Positions 31,452 to 40,889 of a stretch of 64,000 bases of DNA are shown here, piece after piece. Source of the stretch: Clostridiales bacterium (GTDB taxonomy: Bacteria > Bacillota > Clostridia > Saccharofermentanales > Saccharofermentanaceae). A program made the translations under genes and the position numbers. The stretch is taken from NCBI GenBank assembly GCA_017551625.1, contig JAFZLF010000012.1, forward strand, positions 1 through 64,000. The letters run 5' to 3'. Numbering within the stretch: the first letter of the stretch is position 1; every line of letters starts with the position of its first letter. The notes under the pieces were generated by a model. It ran no database searches and was not told the DNA's origin. It saw only the letters and a program-made list of their open reading frames with translations.

Positions 31452-33560
31452 ATGCGTTTTTCAAAGGCCGTAGTCAAAAACAGAGTGCTGATCCTGGTCG
31501 TCGCGATCCTTCTTCTGATCCCGGCGGTGTTTGGCTACGTGAACACAAGAGTCAACTATGATATGCTCGATTACCTGCCACAGGACATGGAGACTGTCGT
31601 CGGGCAGGGAGAGCTTCTCCGTGAATTCGGCAAAGGTGCTTTTTCCTTCATTATCGTGGAAAACATGACGCCGCTTGAAGTATCGGAGTTAAAGGAGAAG
31701 ATCGAGGGCGTGGAACACGTCGAATCGGTCATCTGGTACGATTCCATCTTCGATCTGACGGTCCCGATGGATATGCTTCCGAATAAGGTGAGAGAAGCAT
31801 TTACCACGGATCACTCGACGATCATGGCCGTATTCTTCGACACATCCACATCGGCAGATGAGACGATGCAGGCGATCGAAAATATCAGGAAAATCGCAGA
31901 TAAAGAGTGCTTCGTTTCCGGCATGTCCGCGCTGGTCACGGACCTCAAGGAGCTCTGCGAGAGTGAGGAACCGATCTATGTGGCGATCGCCGTCGCCCTG
32001 GCGCTTCTTGCGATGCTGCTCCTGCTGGACAGTTTCCTGGCACCGTTCGTTTTCCTTCTCTCGATCGGCATGATGATCCTTCTCAATCTCGGTTCGAATA
32101 TCTTCTTCGGTGAGATCTCCTATATTATCAAGGCCCTCTCGGCAGTGCTGCAGCTCGCAGTCACGATGGACTACTCCATCTTCCTGTGGCACAGCTACAA
32201 TGAGCAGAGAGAGAAATATGCAGATAATAAAGAAGCGATGGCGGTCGCGATCCGCGAGACGCTCTCGAGTGTCATCGGAAGTTCCGTAACGACAGTGGCC
32301 GGATTTATCGCGCTGTGCTTCATGAGTTTCACGATGGGCCGTGACCTCGGTCTCGTAATGGCGAAGGGCGTCATCATCGGTGTCATCGGATGTGTGACGG
32401 TCCTTCCGTCCCTGATCCTCCTGCTGGACAAGCCTCTCCAGAAGAGCAGACACAGATCGCTCATCCCGGGCGGCGGCGCTTTTTCCAAGGGGATCGTCAA
32501 GGTCTTCCCGGTATTTCTTCTGCTGTTTGCGATCCTTCTGGTTCCGTCTTTCTACGGATATAAGAAGGCCGGCAATGAGGTCTACTACGATATCTCCGTA
32601 TCAATCCCGCAGGATATGCCGAACGTCGTGGCGAATCACAAACTCCAGTCGGATTTTGATATGGCGACGCAGCACATGGTGCTGGTAGATGCGACTCTCG
32701 ATCCGAATGTGACGAGAAAGATGATCAGCGAGATGGAGAAGGTCGACGGTGTGAACTACGTCCTATCTCTCGAGTCGCTGGTCGGAGCCGATGTGCCGCA
32801 GGAGGTGCTCCCGGATTCACTTAAGGGGGTGCTCAAGGGCGATAAATGGGAGCTGATGCTCGTCAATTCGCAGTACGGTATCGCGACAGATGAACTCAAT
32901 GCCCAGATCGATTCCCTGAACGGCATCCTGAAGAAGTACGACAAGAACGGACTGCTCATCGGTGAAGGTCCGTGTACGAAGGATCTGATCGAGACGACCG
33001 ATTATGATTTCCGTGTGGTCAATATCGTGTCGGTACTGCTGGTATTCCTCATCATCGCATGTGTCACGAAGAGCCTGTCGCTGCCGTTTATCCTGATCTC
33101 GGTCATCGAGCTGGCGATCTTCATCAATCTCGGTATCCCGCACTTCACGGGAGCGAGCATGCCGTTTGTCGCGCCGATCTTCATCAGTACGATCCAGCTG
33201 GGCGCGACGGTCGACTATGCGATCCTGATGACGACCCGGTACAAAGAAGAGAGGATGCTTGGACGCGAGCGTCGGGATGCAGTATGGACAGCGCTCCGCA
33301 CATCGATCCCGTCCATCCTCGTATCGGGCACAGGCCTCTTCGCGGCCACCATCGGTGTCGCGATCTACTCGGATGTCGACATGATCAGTTCGATGTGTAT
33401 CCTCCTGGCGAGAGGCGCGCTGATCAGTATGCTGATGGTCATCTTCATCCTTCCGTCGATGCTCATGGCCTTTGACGGTCTGATCCGTAAAACGACTCTC
33501 GGAATGGGAAACAGAAATAACAAGAAACCTTCTTCGGCGAGAAAGGAGCTGTATGTATGA
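31452..33560 (+). CDS. MMPL/RND-family transporter (702 aa)
   Basis: About twelve membrane helices in two MMPL halves separated by extracellular domains. Each half carries the proton-relay motif: QLAVTMDYSIFLWHSYNEQ and STIQLGATVDYAILMTTRYKEER. SFIIVEN and NVVANHKLQSDFDMATQHMVLVDA lie in the outer domains. RND exporters of the MMPL class move lipids, siderophores or drugs using the proton gradient. The gene overlaps the next one by four bases (ATGA at 33557), and the partner there is an xxxLxxG protein, as in several Firmicutes MMPL operons. Probably regulated by the TetR protein upstream. Confidence 0.92.
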   Translation: MRFSKAVVKNRVLILVVAILLLIPAVFGYVNTRVNYDMLDYLPQDMETVVGQGELLREFGKGAFSFIIVENMTPLEVSELKEKIEGVEHVESVIWYDSIFDLTVPMDMLPNKVREAFTTDHSTIMAVFFDTSTSADETMQAIENIRKIADKECFVSGMSALVTDLKELCESEEPIYVAIAVALALLAMLLLLDSFLAPFVFLLSIGMMILLNLGSNIFFGEISYIIKALSAVLQLAVTMDYSIFLWHSYNEQREKYADNKEAMAVAIRETLSSVIGSSVTTVAGFIALCFMSFTMGRDLGLVMAKGVIIGVIGCVTVLPSLILLLDKPLQKSRHRSLIPGGGAFSKGIVKVFPVFLLLFAILLVPSFYGYKKAGNEVYYDISVSIPQDMPNVVANHKLQSDFDMATQHMVLVDATLDPNVTRKMISEMEKVDGVNYVLSLESLVGADVPQEVLPDSLKGVLKGDKWELMLVNSQYGIATDELNAQIDSLNGILKKYDKNGLLIGEGPCTKDLIETTDYDFRVVNIVSVLLVFLIIACVTKSLSLPFILISVIELAIFINLGIPHFTGASMPFVAPIFISTIQLGATVDYAILMTTRYKEERMLGRERRDAVWTALRTSIPSILVSGTGLFAATIGVAIYSDVDMISSMCILLARGALISMLMVIFILPSMLMAFDGLIRKTTLGMGNRNNKKPSSARKELYV

Positions 33561-35944
33561 ATACGATGAATACTATGTTGAATAAGACTCTGGCACTTCT
33601 TATCGGTGCGAGCATCCTGTCGATGGGTGTGGGCGGAGCGGTTACGGCCGCGGCGATCCGCTCGTCTAAGAAAGAAGAACAGAAAGACCAGATCGTCCTG
33701 GCCGGATCTTCTGAAACAGGAAACACGGGAAGCGGATCTTCGGATGACCTGCTGCGCATGATGAACACCAGTGGAAGTAATCTTGCGACGGACAGTGCTT
33801 TTAAAGAGGAGACGGTCTATGTCATTGCCGGTAAGGAAGGGTCGGTACAGAAGGTCATCGTCAGTGACTGGATCCGCAACACTGCCGGGAAAAAAGGCGT
33901 CAGTGATGTTTCTGATCTGGAGGATATTTCCGTTCTCAAAGAGGGCGAGAGCTTCACGATGGGCGGCGACAATACCCGCGTGTGGGATACAACGACCGAT
34001 GATATCTACTATCAGGGAAATATAGAAAAAGAACTCCCGGTCGACATAAAGGTCTCTTACTTCCTGGATGGCGCGGCGATCTCGCCGGAGGAACTGCTCG
34101 GGAAGAGCGGCCGGGTGACGATCCGCTTCGACTACACTAACCACGCTTATGAGATGAAGGAGATCGACGGCAAGGAGGAGAAGATCTACGTTCCGTTTAC
34201 GATGCTCACAGGCGTCCTTCTGGATAACGCAGTATTTAGTAACGTCTCGGTTTCAAACGGTAAACTCGTTAACGACGGAAGCCGGACAGTTGTCGTCGGA
34301 TTGGCGTTCCCGGGGCTTGCCGAGGATCTCGGAATCTCTTCAGATTCGTTTCCGATCCCGGACTATGTGGAGATCTCGGCGGACTGTGTAAACTTCAGTC
34401 TCGGTATGACGGTAACGATTGCGTCTACCGAACTGGTCGGCGCGATCGATCCGGATAAGTTCACTTCGAACTCGGATATAGATCTCGAGGGCTCACTTTC
34501 GGAACTGACCGACGCGATGGATCAGCTTATTGATGGCTCTTCGAAGTTGTACGACGGGCTCTGCACACTGCTCTCGAAGTCACAGGAACTGGTGAAGGGT
34601 GTGGATCAGCTGGCCGAGGGTGCGCAGAAACTGAAAGATGGCGCCGCTGCGGTCGACGAGGGCGCAGGGAAGATCTCGGATGGTTCGAGTCAACTCTATG
34701 CAGGTCTGTCTGAGCTGGATAGCCATTCTTCGGAACTGAATGAAGGCGCAAAGAAGGTCTTCGAATCTCTTCTGGAGACGGCGCAGGAACAGCTTACGGC
34801 CGCCGGTCTGTCGGTGCCGGCCATGACGATCGGCAACTATGACGAAGTACTTAACGGGATCATCAATTCCCTGGACGATACGGCTGTATATCAGCAGGCT
34901 CTCGATACGGTCACGGCGGCAATCGGGGAAAAACGTGATTACATCCGGTCACAGGTCACTTCGGCGGTGCAGACTGAAGTGGAGAGTCAGGTACAAGAGG
35001 GCGTGAAGGCCGGTGTGACCGAGAAGGTCGAAGCGGCAGTACGTGAACAGGTGCAGGAAGCAGTAGAAGCGGCCGTGCGCGAGAATGTCGCGGCACAAGT
35101 GGTTTTGCAGGCGACCGGCATGGAAAAGGAAGCCTACGATCAGGCCGTGGCAGCCGGCGCTGTTGACGAAGTTACGCAGAAAACGATCGAGGGCGCGATC
35201 GATCAGCAGATGGAGACGTCAGATGTTCAGGCCCTTGTAGAGCAGAACACGGATGCCCAGATGGCGACAGCAGAAGTACAGGGCAAGATCAGTGCGGCGG
35301 TGGACCAGCAGATGGCAACCTCCGACGTACAGGCGATCATCAGCGGCAAGGTCGATGAGACCATGAACAGCAGTGATATTCAGGCCCTGATCGACAAGAA
35401 TACGGAAGATCAGGTACAGAAGGCTATCTCCGAGACCATGGCGGGTGATGAGGTGCAATCGAAGCTCGCGGCAGCATCGGAAGGCGCGCAGGAGGTCATC
35501 AAGCTGAAAGCTGATCTGGATAGTTACAATGCTTTCTACCTCGGACTTGCCGATTATACTTCTGCAGTAGGTCAGGCCACAGCGGGTGCGAAGTCTCTAA
35601 AAGACGGTGCTTCGGATCTGAAGCAGGGCACGGCCCAACTTTCGGCTGGAGCCGCGGCTCTCTGCGATGGTATCCTTACCATGAAGGATGGTATTCCGGC
35701 GCTGGTCGATGGCGTCACACAGCTTCGTGATGGATCGATGCAGTTGTCCGACGGTCTGAAGGATTTCAATGAGAAAGGTATCCAGAAAATCGTCGAGCTT
35801 CTGGATGTGGATCTCGCCGGGATTCTTTCGCGGATCCGTGCGACTGCGGAAGTCGGAAAGGCGTACATCAACTATTCCGGTATCGCAGATGGTATGGACG
35901 GATCGGTGAAGTTCATCTACAAGACCGAGGAGATCGAAGGATAA
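33557..35944 (+). CDS. Extracytoplasmic xxxLxxG-repeat coiled-coil protein (795 aa)
   Basis: One N-terminal membrane segment (about 8-28) anchors a long outer part. Residues 70-290 form a beta-rich domain. Two stretches contain the xxxLxxG heptad repeats typical of YhgE/Pip-type proteins (DGLCTLLSKSQELVKGVDQLAEGAQKL-like, and LKDGASDLKQGTAQLSAGAAALCDG near the end). Between them a long coiled coil is rich in QVQEGV and repeated DVQALVEQNTDAQM-type units of about 22 residues. A YhgE C-terminal permease region is missing. It probably spans the wall zone for the MMPL transporter, whose gene it overlaps. Confidence 0.85.
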   Translation: MNTMNTMLNKTLALLIGASILSMGVGGAVTAAAIRSSKKEEQKDQIVLAGSSETGNTGSGSSDDLLRMMNTSGSNLATDSAFKEETVYVIAGKEGSVQKVIVSDWIRNTAGKKGVSDVSDLEDISVLKEGESFTMGGDNTRVWDTTTDDIYYQGNIEKELPVDIKVSYFLDGAAISPEELLGKSGRVTIRFDYTNHAYEMKEIDGKEEKIYVPFTMLTGVLLDNAVFSNVSVSNGKLVNDGSRTVVVGLAFPGLAEDLGISSDSFPIPDYVEISADCVNFSLGMTVTIASTELVGAIDPDKFTSNSDIDLEGSLSELTDAMDQLIDGSSKLYDGLCTLLSKSQELVKGVDQLAEGAQKLKDGAAAVDEGAGKISDGSSQLYAGLSELDSHSSELNEGAKKVFESLLETAQEQLTAAGLSVPAMTIGNYDEVLNGIINSLDDTAVYQQALDTVTAAIGEKRDYIRSQVTSAVQTEVESQVQEGVKAGVTEKVEAAVREQVQEAVEAAVRENVAAQVVLQATGMEKEAYDQAVAAGAVDEVTQKTIEGAIDQQMETSDVQALVEQNTDAQMATAEVQGKISAAVDQQMATSDVQAIISGKVDETMNSSDIQALIDKNTEDQVQKAISETMAGDEVQSKLAAASEGAQEVIKLKADLDSYNAFYLGLADYTSAVGQATAGAKSLKDGASDLKQGTAQLSAGAAALCDGILTMKDGIPALVDGVTQLRDGSMQLSDGLKDFNEKGIQKIVELLDVDLAGILSRIRATAEVGKAYINYSGIADGMDGSVKFIYKTEEIEG

Positions 35945-35946
35945 GA

Positions 35947-36206
35947 GAAGCAAGAGGTTATGCTGGAATCGCGCTGACCTCTTGCTTTTTTCTCTGTTCC
36001 GAAGCAAGAGGTTGTGCTGAAATCACACTGACCTCTTGCTTTTTTCTCTGTTCCGAAGCAAGAGGTTATGCTGAAATCGCACCGACCTCTTGCTTTTTTT
36101 CCCTTTTCCGAAGCAAGAGGTTATGCTGAAATCGCGCTGACCTCTTGCTTTTTTCCCTGTTCCGAAGCAAGAAGTTATGCTGAAATCACACTGACCTCGC
36201 TTTTTT
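35947..36206 (+). terminator. Five tandem copies of one intrinsic terminator
   Basis: Units begin at 35947, 36001, 36055, 36110 and 36164 (period 54-55). Each has AAGCAAGAGGT, an 18-base near-constant loop (with ATGCTGAAATC), ACCTCTTGCTT and a T-run on the plus strand. In the fifth both arms are damaged (AAGAAGT and a 2-3 base loss). The first ends the MMPL operon; the array also separates it from the converging DUF6273 gene. Confidence 0.95.
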
Positions 36207-37278
36207 ACGCCTGCTCGACCGCGACCCAGATCGCCGGACGGATTCCTGTCCCTTCCATATCGCATGGATGGTAAAGATTAATGAGTACGTCGCCGGGCTC
36301 CCAGTAGTAGTTGCCAAGGGTCGCGCCCATGATGCTGCAGAAAGCGCCAGTCTCACGGAGCCACCATTCACATGTGACAAGACCTTTCAGTTCAGGGTGT
36401 TCCGTGATCGTTTTCTTCGCGCTCTTGTTGTTCAAGGTGACATTCCACGCGCCATGTGCTTCCGCATATGCTGTCGCGGGTGTCATCAGCTCATAGCAGT
36501 CCGTGCCTACGTTATAAGTATCATCCCAGTATTCCATCCCGTCGAAGTACTTGCCGATATCCGCAAGTTCCAGGAGGAAGACTCTATCGTTCGTGGTGAT
36601 GTTGCGGGAATACCCGGGCTCCTGAGTCTCCAGCTCGACCTCGTAAATAGAAGCTCTCTCGCTCTCGTCAAAGGCTGCCTCGTAGAAGTCGCCGTTCAGC
36701 CAATTTCTTGTGTCGCTGTCTTCCCAGGCAACATCTCCGGCGCTGTTATAAGGCATGCTGTAGAGGACGTACTTGGAAAGAAGAAGCGCACGGCCGTCTT
36801 CTACGGTGCAGACGATCCACTCGATGTCTTCCGCACCGTTGGAAGTATCGTTGTCCTGCTCAAAAGAACCGAAGGTGATCACATCACCGGCCTGAATAGA
36901 AGAGGCTGAGATCGGTGTGGCTACGGAAGGCAGTACCGAAGAGCTCTCCTCTTTACTCTCGGAAGGTGTTCCTGCCGAAGATGCGGTCTCTGAGGATGCC
37001 GTTACTGTCGAGGCTGTTGTCCCGTCGACCTGATCGGGTTCCTTTGCATCCGAAGAAGAATCTCCTGAAGAAGCGGATACTGTAGATTCCGATGCGGAAG
37101 ACGTCGATTCTTCCTCATCACTGGTATCGGTCATGTCCTGCGTCTCTGACGCAGTGCTTTTCCCGGAGCCATTGGAAGAGGATCCTTTGTTCTCCTTCTT
37201 TTCCGAAGTGCAGGCAGACAGCATCATCGATGCTGCGGTGCAAAGACTAAGGGCTATTACTAATCTGTTTCTTTTCAT
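36205..37278 (-). CDS. DUF6273 lipoprotein (357 aa)
   Basis: The ATG at 37278 follows GAGGAGAAAAGAA; two upstream in-frame ATGs lack a site. Lipobox LSAC at about residue 23 is followed by about 100 residues of Ser/Thr/Glu-rich low-complexity linker, suggesting a long reach through the wall. The C-terminal 210 residues are a DUF6273-type domain: ITFGSFEQDND, IEWIVCTVEDGRALLLSKY, DSDTRNWLNGDFYEAAFDE and GIRPAIWV. These domains are common in secreted clostridial proteins; their role is unproved but they resemble a sugar-binding or sulfatase-modifying-like fold. The stop codon lies at the end of the terminator array. Confidence 0.88.
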   Translation of the reverse strand: MKRNRLVIALSLCTAASMMLSACTSEKKENKGSSSNGSGKSTASETQDMTDTSDEEESTSSASESTVSASSGDSSSDAKEPDQVDGTTASTVTASSETASSAGTPSESKEESSSVLPSVATPISASSIQAGDVITFGSFEQDNDTSNGAEDIEWIVCTVEDGRALLLSKYVLYSMPYNSAGDVAWEDSDTRNWLNGDFYEAAFDESERASIYEVELETQEPGYSRNITTNDRVFLLELADIGKYFDGMEYWDDTYNVGTDCYELMTPATAYAEAHGAWNVTLNNKSAKKTITEHPELKGLVTCEWWLRETGAFCSIMGATLGNYYWEPGDVLINLYHPCDMEGTGIRPAIWVAVEQA

Positions 37279-37450
37279 TTCTTTTCTCCTCATAGTAAGA
37301 TAATCAATGGTCTTGGCTTTCTGTTTAAGACGATACAATCTTATCGGGAGAATTATTAAGAAGTCATTAAATCAAAAATGTGCCTTTTTACGCTGCGTTT
37401 ACGCTGGAGGCTCATATCGTAAACGATTAGTAAATGGCGATGCCGTAGCT

Positions 37451-39373
37451 TCAGGATCGCTCCAGAAGGAACACTTTTCCCTGGAAATCGGAAGTGAGAT
37501 CTGAACCGAAGCTGTCTTTCACGGTCCACCCGGAGAGAAGTGAGGTGAGATCCGGGTTGGCGCCGCCCTCGAAAGTGTGCACGATCAGGAGTGCCTCTTT
37601 CACGCATTTGTGATCGCCTTCACTCTCGCACTCGCTCTTGTGCTCAGGCTCACACGTGCGCACGTTCTCGCTTTTGCGCTTGTATTCGCGGAGAACGGCC
37701 TGATATCCCAGAGGCCTTGTGTAGTCTTGAAGCGGCGTCTCGATGGCCGTGGTCCGGCCGTCCCGGATGATGTGACTCACTTTCTGATAGAACCGGATGC
37801 CTTGAAGCGCGAGATCCCACTGTTCATCCGTAAGGTCGAAGACTTCGCCGGAGAGGCAGAGACGACCGAGAAACGCCGCAGTCAGAGTATAGAGGATCCG
37901 GTCGGCGGAGTCGTTCTTCCGGAGGACGGCCCAGATCTGGCTCTGCTCCGGGCGGATCAGACGATGGAGATTGGCCGCGATCAGCGGGATCGTCGTGCAC
38001 TCATGCGCGTCGGAGAAACTCGCCTGGGACACCAGTTCCATCATGGAAGGCTCGAGACGGTGACCGCCGCTGGCGCAGTTCTCGATCACGAGGTCCGGCA
38101 GTTCTTCCGACAGATGACGGAAATAGTCCTGGCTCCGAAGCACCGATTTACGGACGCCCTCGCCGTAGCTCTCTTCGCCATCGACACCTGCGCCCATGTT
38201 CTCGTTATAGTCCACCTTCAGATATCCGAAACCATTCTCTTTTAGAAGTTTCAGGACCTTCTCGTCGAGATAATCCCAGACTGCCTTTTTCCGAAGATCC
38301 AAGAAACGCCGCGTCCCCACCGTGACCGGGAAACCGTCCCGGGTCTGCAGAAGTTCCGTTTTCTGATACAGTTCGGATTCCTTCCCGCAGTTTTCCATCT
38401 CGAACCAGATGCCGGGGATGAAGCCGTGGCTCCGGATCATGTCTGCTGCCGCCCTTATCCCATCTGGGAAAAGCACTTGACTCGGGTTCCAGTCGCCTGC
38501 GGTGACGAACCAGTTCTCGTCGTCCGTTTTCTTATACCAGCCGCAGTCAATCACGAGGTAGCGGATGCCGCTGCCCTCGATCCTCTTCGCCGTTTTCTCG
38601 AGGTTTTCGAAGGAAGGCGAACCCCAGGTGGTGCAGTATTCGTTGAAGATCACGGGAAGATCCCGGTCAGAAGATGCGATCTTGGGCGACTGTGCTTTTA
38701 CGAGTTTATCGCAGACATCGAGAAGCGAGGTGCCCTCGGCGATCACGGCCTTCGGGCTCTCGAAGGATCCGCCCGGCCGGATCGTCTTATACCATTGTCC
38801 GAAATCTCTGTCTGCGATACCACCGTGAAGGGAGACCGTTTCCCGGTTCCGCATCACTTCGATCTGCCAGCTCGATGCGAGATAAAGCTGGGCTCCGATG
38901 AACATCCCTGTCTTCGTGTTTTCGAGCGCGATAAACGGGAAGAACTTACGGACCGGCATGCTGCCGGCCTGTCCGAATTTCTCGATGCGGAAACCGTGAT
39001 TGGCCCACGACTTTTCCATGTTCAGTTCCACGAGATCCTGCGAGAGAAGTTTTCCTTCTGCGCTCCAGAAAGAGGTCGAGCGGTGCATCCGGTCGACATC
39101 CAGATCCCGGATCGCGAAACTGCTCAGAAGCTCGATCGTCGCTTCTTCGGAAGAGGTGTTCTCGAACACGGTGTGAAACACTGTTACATCGCCCTTTTTC
39201 TCATGGCGGACACGGAGTATATGCCCCTGCTTTGTGTGGTATACGGTTTCCGAGTCGGTCTTGCTTACCTCTTCGAGATTTCGTACCGTCTCACTTCCCG
39301 AAAGCGTCAGACCGTTACCGTATCCATCGTTATATTCATCGCCGCGCAGGCGCAGTTCTGCGTAGAATTCCAT
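37451..39373 (-). CDS. GH36 alpha-galactosidase (640 aa)
   Basis: A cytosolic glycoside hydrolase of clan GH-D. After an N-terminal beta-domain (1-230) comes the catalytic barrel: YLVIDCGWYKK, FPDGIRAAADMIRSHGFIPGIWFE, and LKVDYNEN, where Asp about 387 is the likely nucleophile. ASGGHRLEPSMMEL and FSDAHE follow, with Asp about 453 the likely acid/base. It should release alpha-galactose from oligosaccharides such as raffinose. It is about 100 residues shorter than typical GH36 enzymes, and the C-terminus has a Cys/Glu/His-rich insert (CEPEHKSECESEGDHKC) of unknown purpose. GGGAGG precedes the ATG. No sugar transporter is adjacent. Confidence 0.88.
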   Translation of the reverse strand: MEFYAELRLRGDEYNDGYGNGLTLSGSETVRNLEEVSKTDSETVYHTKQGHILRVRHEKKGDVTVFHTVFENTSSEEATIELLSSFAIRDLDVDRMHRSTSFWSAEGKLLSQDLVELNMEKSWANHGFRIEKFGQAGSMPVRKFFPFIALENTKTGMFIGAQLYLASSWQIEVMRNRETVSLHGGIADRDFGQWYKTIRPGGSFESPKAVIAEGTSLLDVCDKLVKAQSPKIASSDRDLPVIFNEYCTTWGSPSFENLEKTAKRIEGSGIRYLVIDCGWYKKTDDENWFVTAGDWNPSQVLFPDGIRAAADMIRSHGFIPGIWFEMENCGKESELYQKTELLQTRDGFPVTVGTRRFLDLRKKAVWDYLDEKVLKLLKENGFGYLKVDYNENMGAGVDGEESYGEGVRKSVLRSQDYFRHLSEELPDLVIENCASGGHRLEPSMMELVSQASFSDAHECTTIPLIAANLHRLIRPEQSQIWAVLRKNDSADRILYTLTAAFLGRLCLSGEVFDLTDEQWDLALQGIRFYQKVSHIIRDGRTTAIETPLQDYTRPLGYQAVLREYKRKSENVRTCEPEHKSECESEGDHKCVKEALLIVHTFEGGANPDLTSLLSGWTVKDSFGSDLTSDFQGKVFLLERS

Positions 39374-39440
39374 TACTTAGATCCTCCCGTTCTTACATCT
39401 GGGATATTCTTATTCTACATGGAACACAAAGAATGAAGCA

Positions 39441-39495
39441 ACCGAAAAATGTGCGGCATAATCCGCTTGAATGACCGCAAAATTTGTGGTTTAAT
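39441..39495 (+). promoter_or_regulatory. Promoter with twin operator-like repeats for the XRE-kinase pair
   Basis: TTGAAT (39467-39472), 17 bases, TTTAAT (39490-39495). Two direct repeats, ACCGAAAAATGTGCGG (39441-39456) and ACCGCAAAATTTGTGG (39474-39489), agree at 13 of 16 positions and lie 33 bases apart, on one side of the helix. The second fills the -35/-10 spacer and is itself a near-dyad, CCGCAAA-A-TTTGTGG. They are likely sites for the XRE protein encoded next. Confidence 0.65.
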
Positions 39496-39514
39496 GGAGT
39501 TGGGAGGGGTGACT

Positions 39515-40060
39515 ATGGTCAGAGATTACGTGATTAATGAATCGATTACAGGCGAGGATCTGAAACGAGTCCGGCAGCTTCTGAAGATGACGCAGAAGGA
39601 GTTCGCAGAATTCGCGAACTGCTCGAAGAGAACCGTCGAGAATTGGGAATCGAAAGGTGAGCCCGTAAAGGGTCCGATCGTGACACTTGTGGAGATCCTT
39701 CTTCGCCATCCCGGTATGGCCGAGCAGATGAAGGTGGAAGAGAAACGTCTGAAACTCCGACTATGGTATATGTACGAGGATACAGTATGCACGGTAATTG
39801 ATGTCGATGAGCCGAGAAGGATCGTGAGGATCAGGAACTATATCGATGATCCGCTTTTCCGTGCTTTTGGCAAGAATACGGAACCGAGTTTTGAAGACTA
39901 TGAGGAGTTTCTGAAGTCGCGATGTTTCCCGGAAAGCCGGGACAAGATCAAGTTGGAACTGGATCGCCTGGGGATCCCTTTTTACGATCCGATAATGATC
40001 ATTGAGAAGACGGAAGGCCGGATGGCAGATGATAAGTTCCGGATAAGGATCGAGAGATGA
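39515..40060 (+). CDS. XRE-type regulator of a HipA-like kinase (181 aa)
   Basis: The ATG at 39515 follows GGGAGGGG by 7 bases. Residues about 12-65 are a helix-turn-helix: LKRVRQLLKMTQKEFAEFANCSKRTVENWE. The C-terminal 100 residues carry a pattern known from clostridial kinase partners: FLKSRCFPESRDKIKLELDRLGIPFYDPIMIIEKTEGRMADDKF. It resembles HipB in place and order, but with an added domain. It probably represses its own promoter through the twin repeats and may inhibit the kinase encoded 10 bases downstream. Confidence 0.82.
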   Translation: MVRDYVINESITGEDLKRVRQLLKMTQKEFAEFANCSKRTVENWESKGEPVKGPIVTLVEILLRHPGMAEQMKVEEKRLKLRLWYMYEDTVCTVIDVDEPRRIVRIRNYIDDPLFRAFGKNTEPSFEDYEEFLKSRCFPESRDKIKLELDRLGIPFYDPIMIIEKTEGRMADDKFRIRIER

Positions 40061-40070
40061 GGTGAGGGAG

Positions 40071-40880
40071 ATGCTCCATCTTACAAAGACGGATATGCAG
40101 GAATTTGACAGACGATCCTCGAAGGGTAACCAACTTAAGTTCCGACTCGGGGATATCTGGTATAAGACGGATTATCTTGGCTATGAGGGGCTTGCGGAAT
40201 ACGTAGTCTCCAAGCTTCTTGCATTATCTGACCTTCGGCCGGATGAGTACGTAGACTATGAGACAGAGGAAATCGAGTATAACGGACAGATCTTCCATGC
40301 TTGCAGAAGCAAGGACTTCACGAACGGATGGAATCTGATCACACTGGAGAGACTCTTTCAGAACATGTATGGTTATGGACTGAATCGCATCATATTTCGC
40401 ACTCCCGATCACGAGGACCGGCTGCGAATCCTGGTAGAACAGGTCGAGCGAACTACCGGAATCAAAGACTTTGGTATCTATATGAGCAAGCTTCTTACTA
40501 TAGATTCTGTGTTTTTAAATGAAGACCGGCATACGCACAATATCGCCGTTCTTACAAACGGGGCGGGAGATTTTAGACTTGCGCCGCTTTTTGATAACGG
40601 AGCCTGCCTGCTCTCGGATACCACGATGGAGTATCCGCTGAGTGGAGATGCTCTGGATCTGATCCCGAAAGTAAAACCAAAAACATTCTGTGATTCCTTT
40701 GAAGAGCAATTGGAGATCGCGGAGAAACTCTATGGCGAGAATATTCATTTCGCGTTCGGATATGAAGAAGTGAAGACAATCGTGGATGCGGCGGACATGT
40801 ATCCGGATGAAATAAGAGATAGGGTTATCGATGTGATTATGGAGATGAGGAGACGATACTCTTATCTCTTTCGGGACTGA
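40071..40880 (+). CDS. HipA-like protein kinase, possible toxin (269 aa)
   Basis: The ATG at 40071 has GAGGTG 6 bases upstream; an earlier GTG at 40062 is less likely. The C-terminal kinase core is visible: LLTIDSVFLNEDRHTHNIAVL, with catalytic Asp about 152 and Asn after it, and APLFDNGACLLSD, with the metal-binding Asp about 174. The protein is much shorter than E. coli HipA (about 440 residues) and lacks its N-subdomain 1, so it is closer in size to CtkA/HipT-like kinases. Such kinases phosphorylate translation factors or tRNA synthetases and arrest growth. With the preceding XRE gene it forms a likely toxin-antitoxin or regulatory pair. Confidence 0.82.
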   Translation: MLHLTKTDMQEFDRRSSKGNQLKFRLGDIWYKTDYLGYEGLAEYVVSKLLALSDLRPDEYVDYETEEIEYNGQIFHACRSKDFTNGWNLITLERLFQNMYGYGLNRIIFRTPDHEDRLRILVEQVERTTGIKDFGIYMSKLLTIDSVFLNEDRHTHNIAVLTNGAGDFRLAPLFDNGACLLSDTTMEYPLSGDALDLIPKVKPKTFCDSFEEQLEIAEKLYGENIHFAFGYEEVKTIVDAADMYPDEIRDRVIDVIMEMRRRYSYLFRD

Positions 40881-40889
40881 AGCGAAAGC

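Noticed and set aside
35947..36206. Regularly spaced repeats considered as a CRISPR array
   Set aside because: There are no unique spacers; the whole 54-55-base unit is repeated and each folds as a terminator with a T-run.
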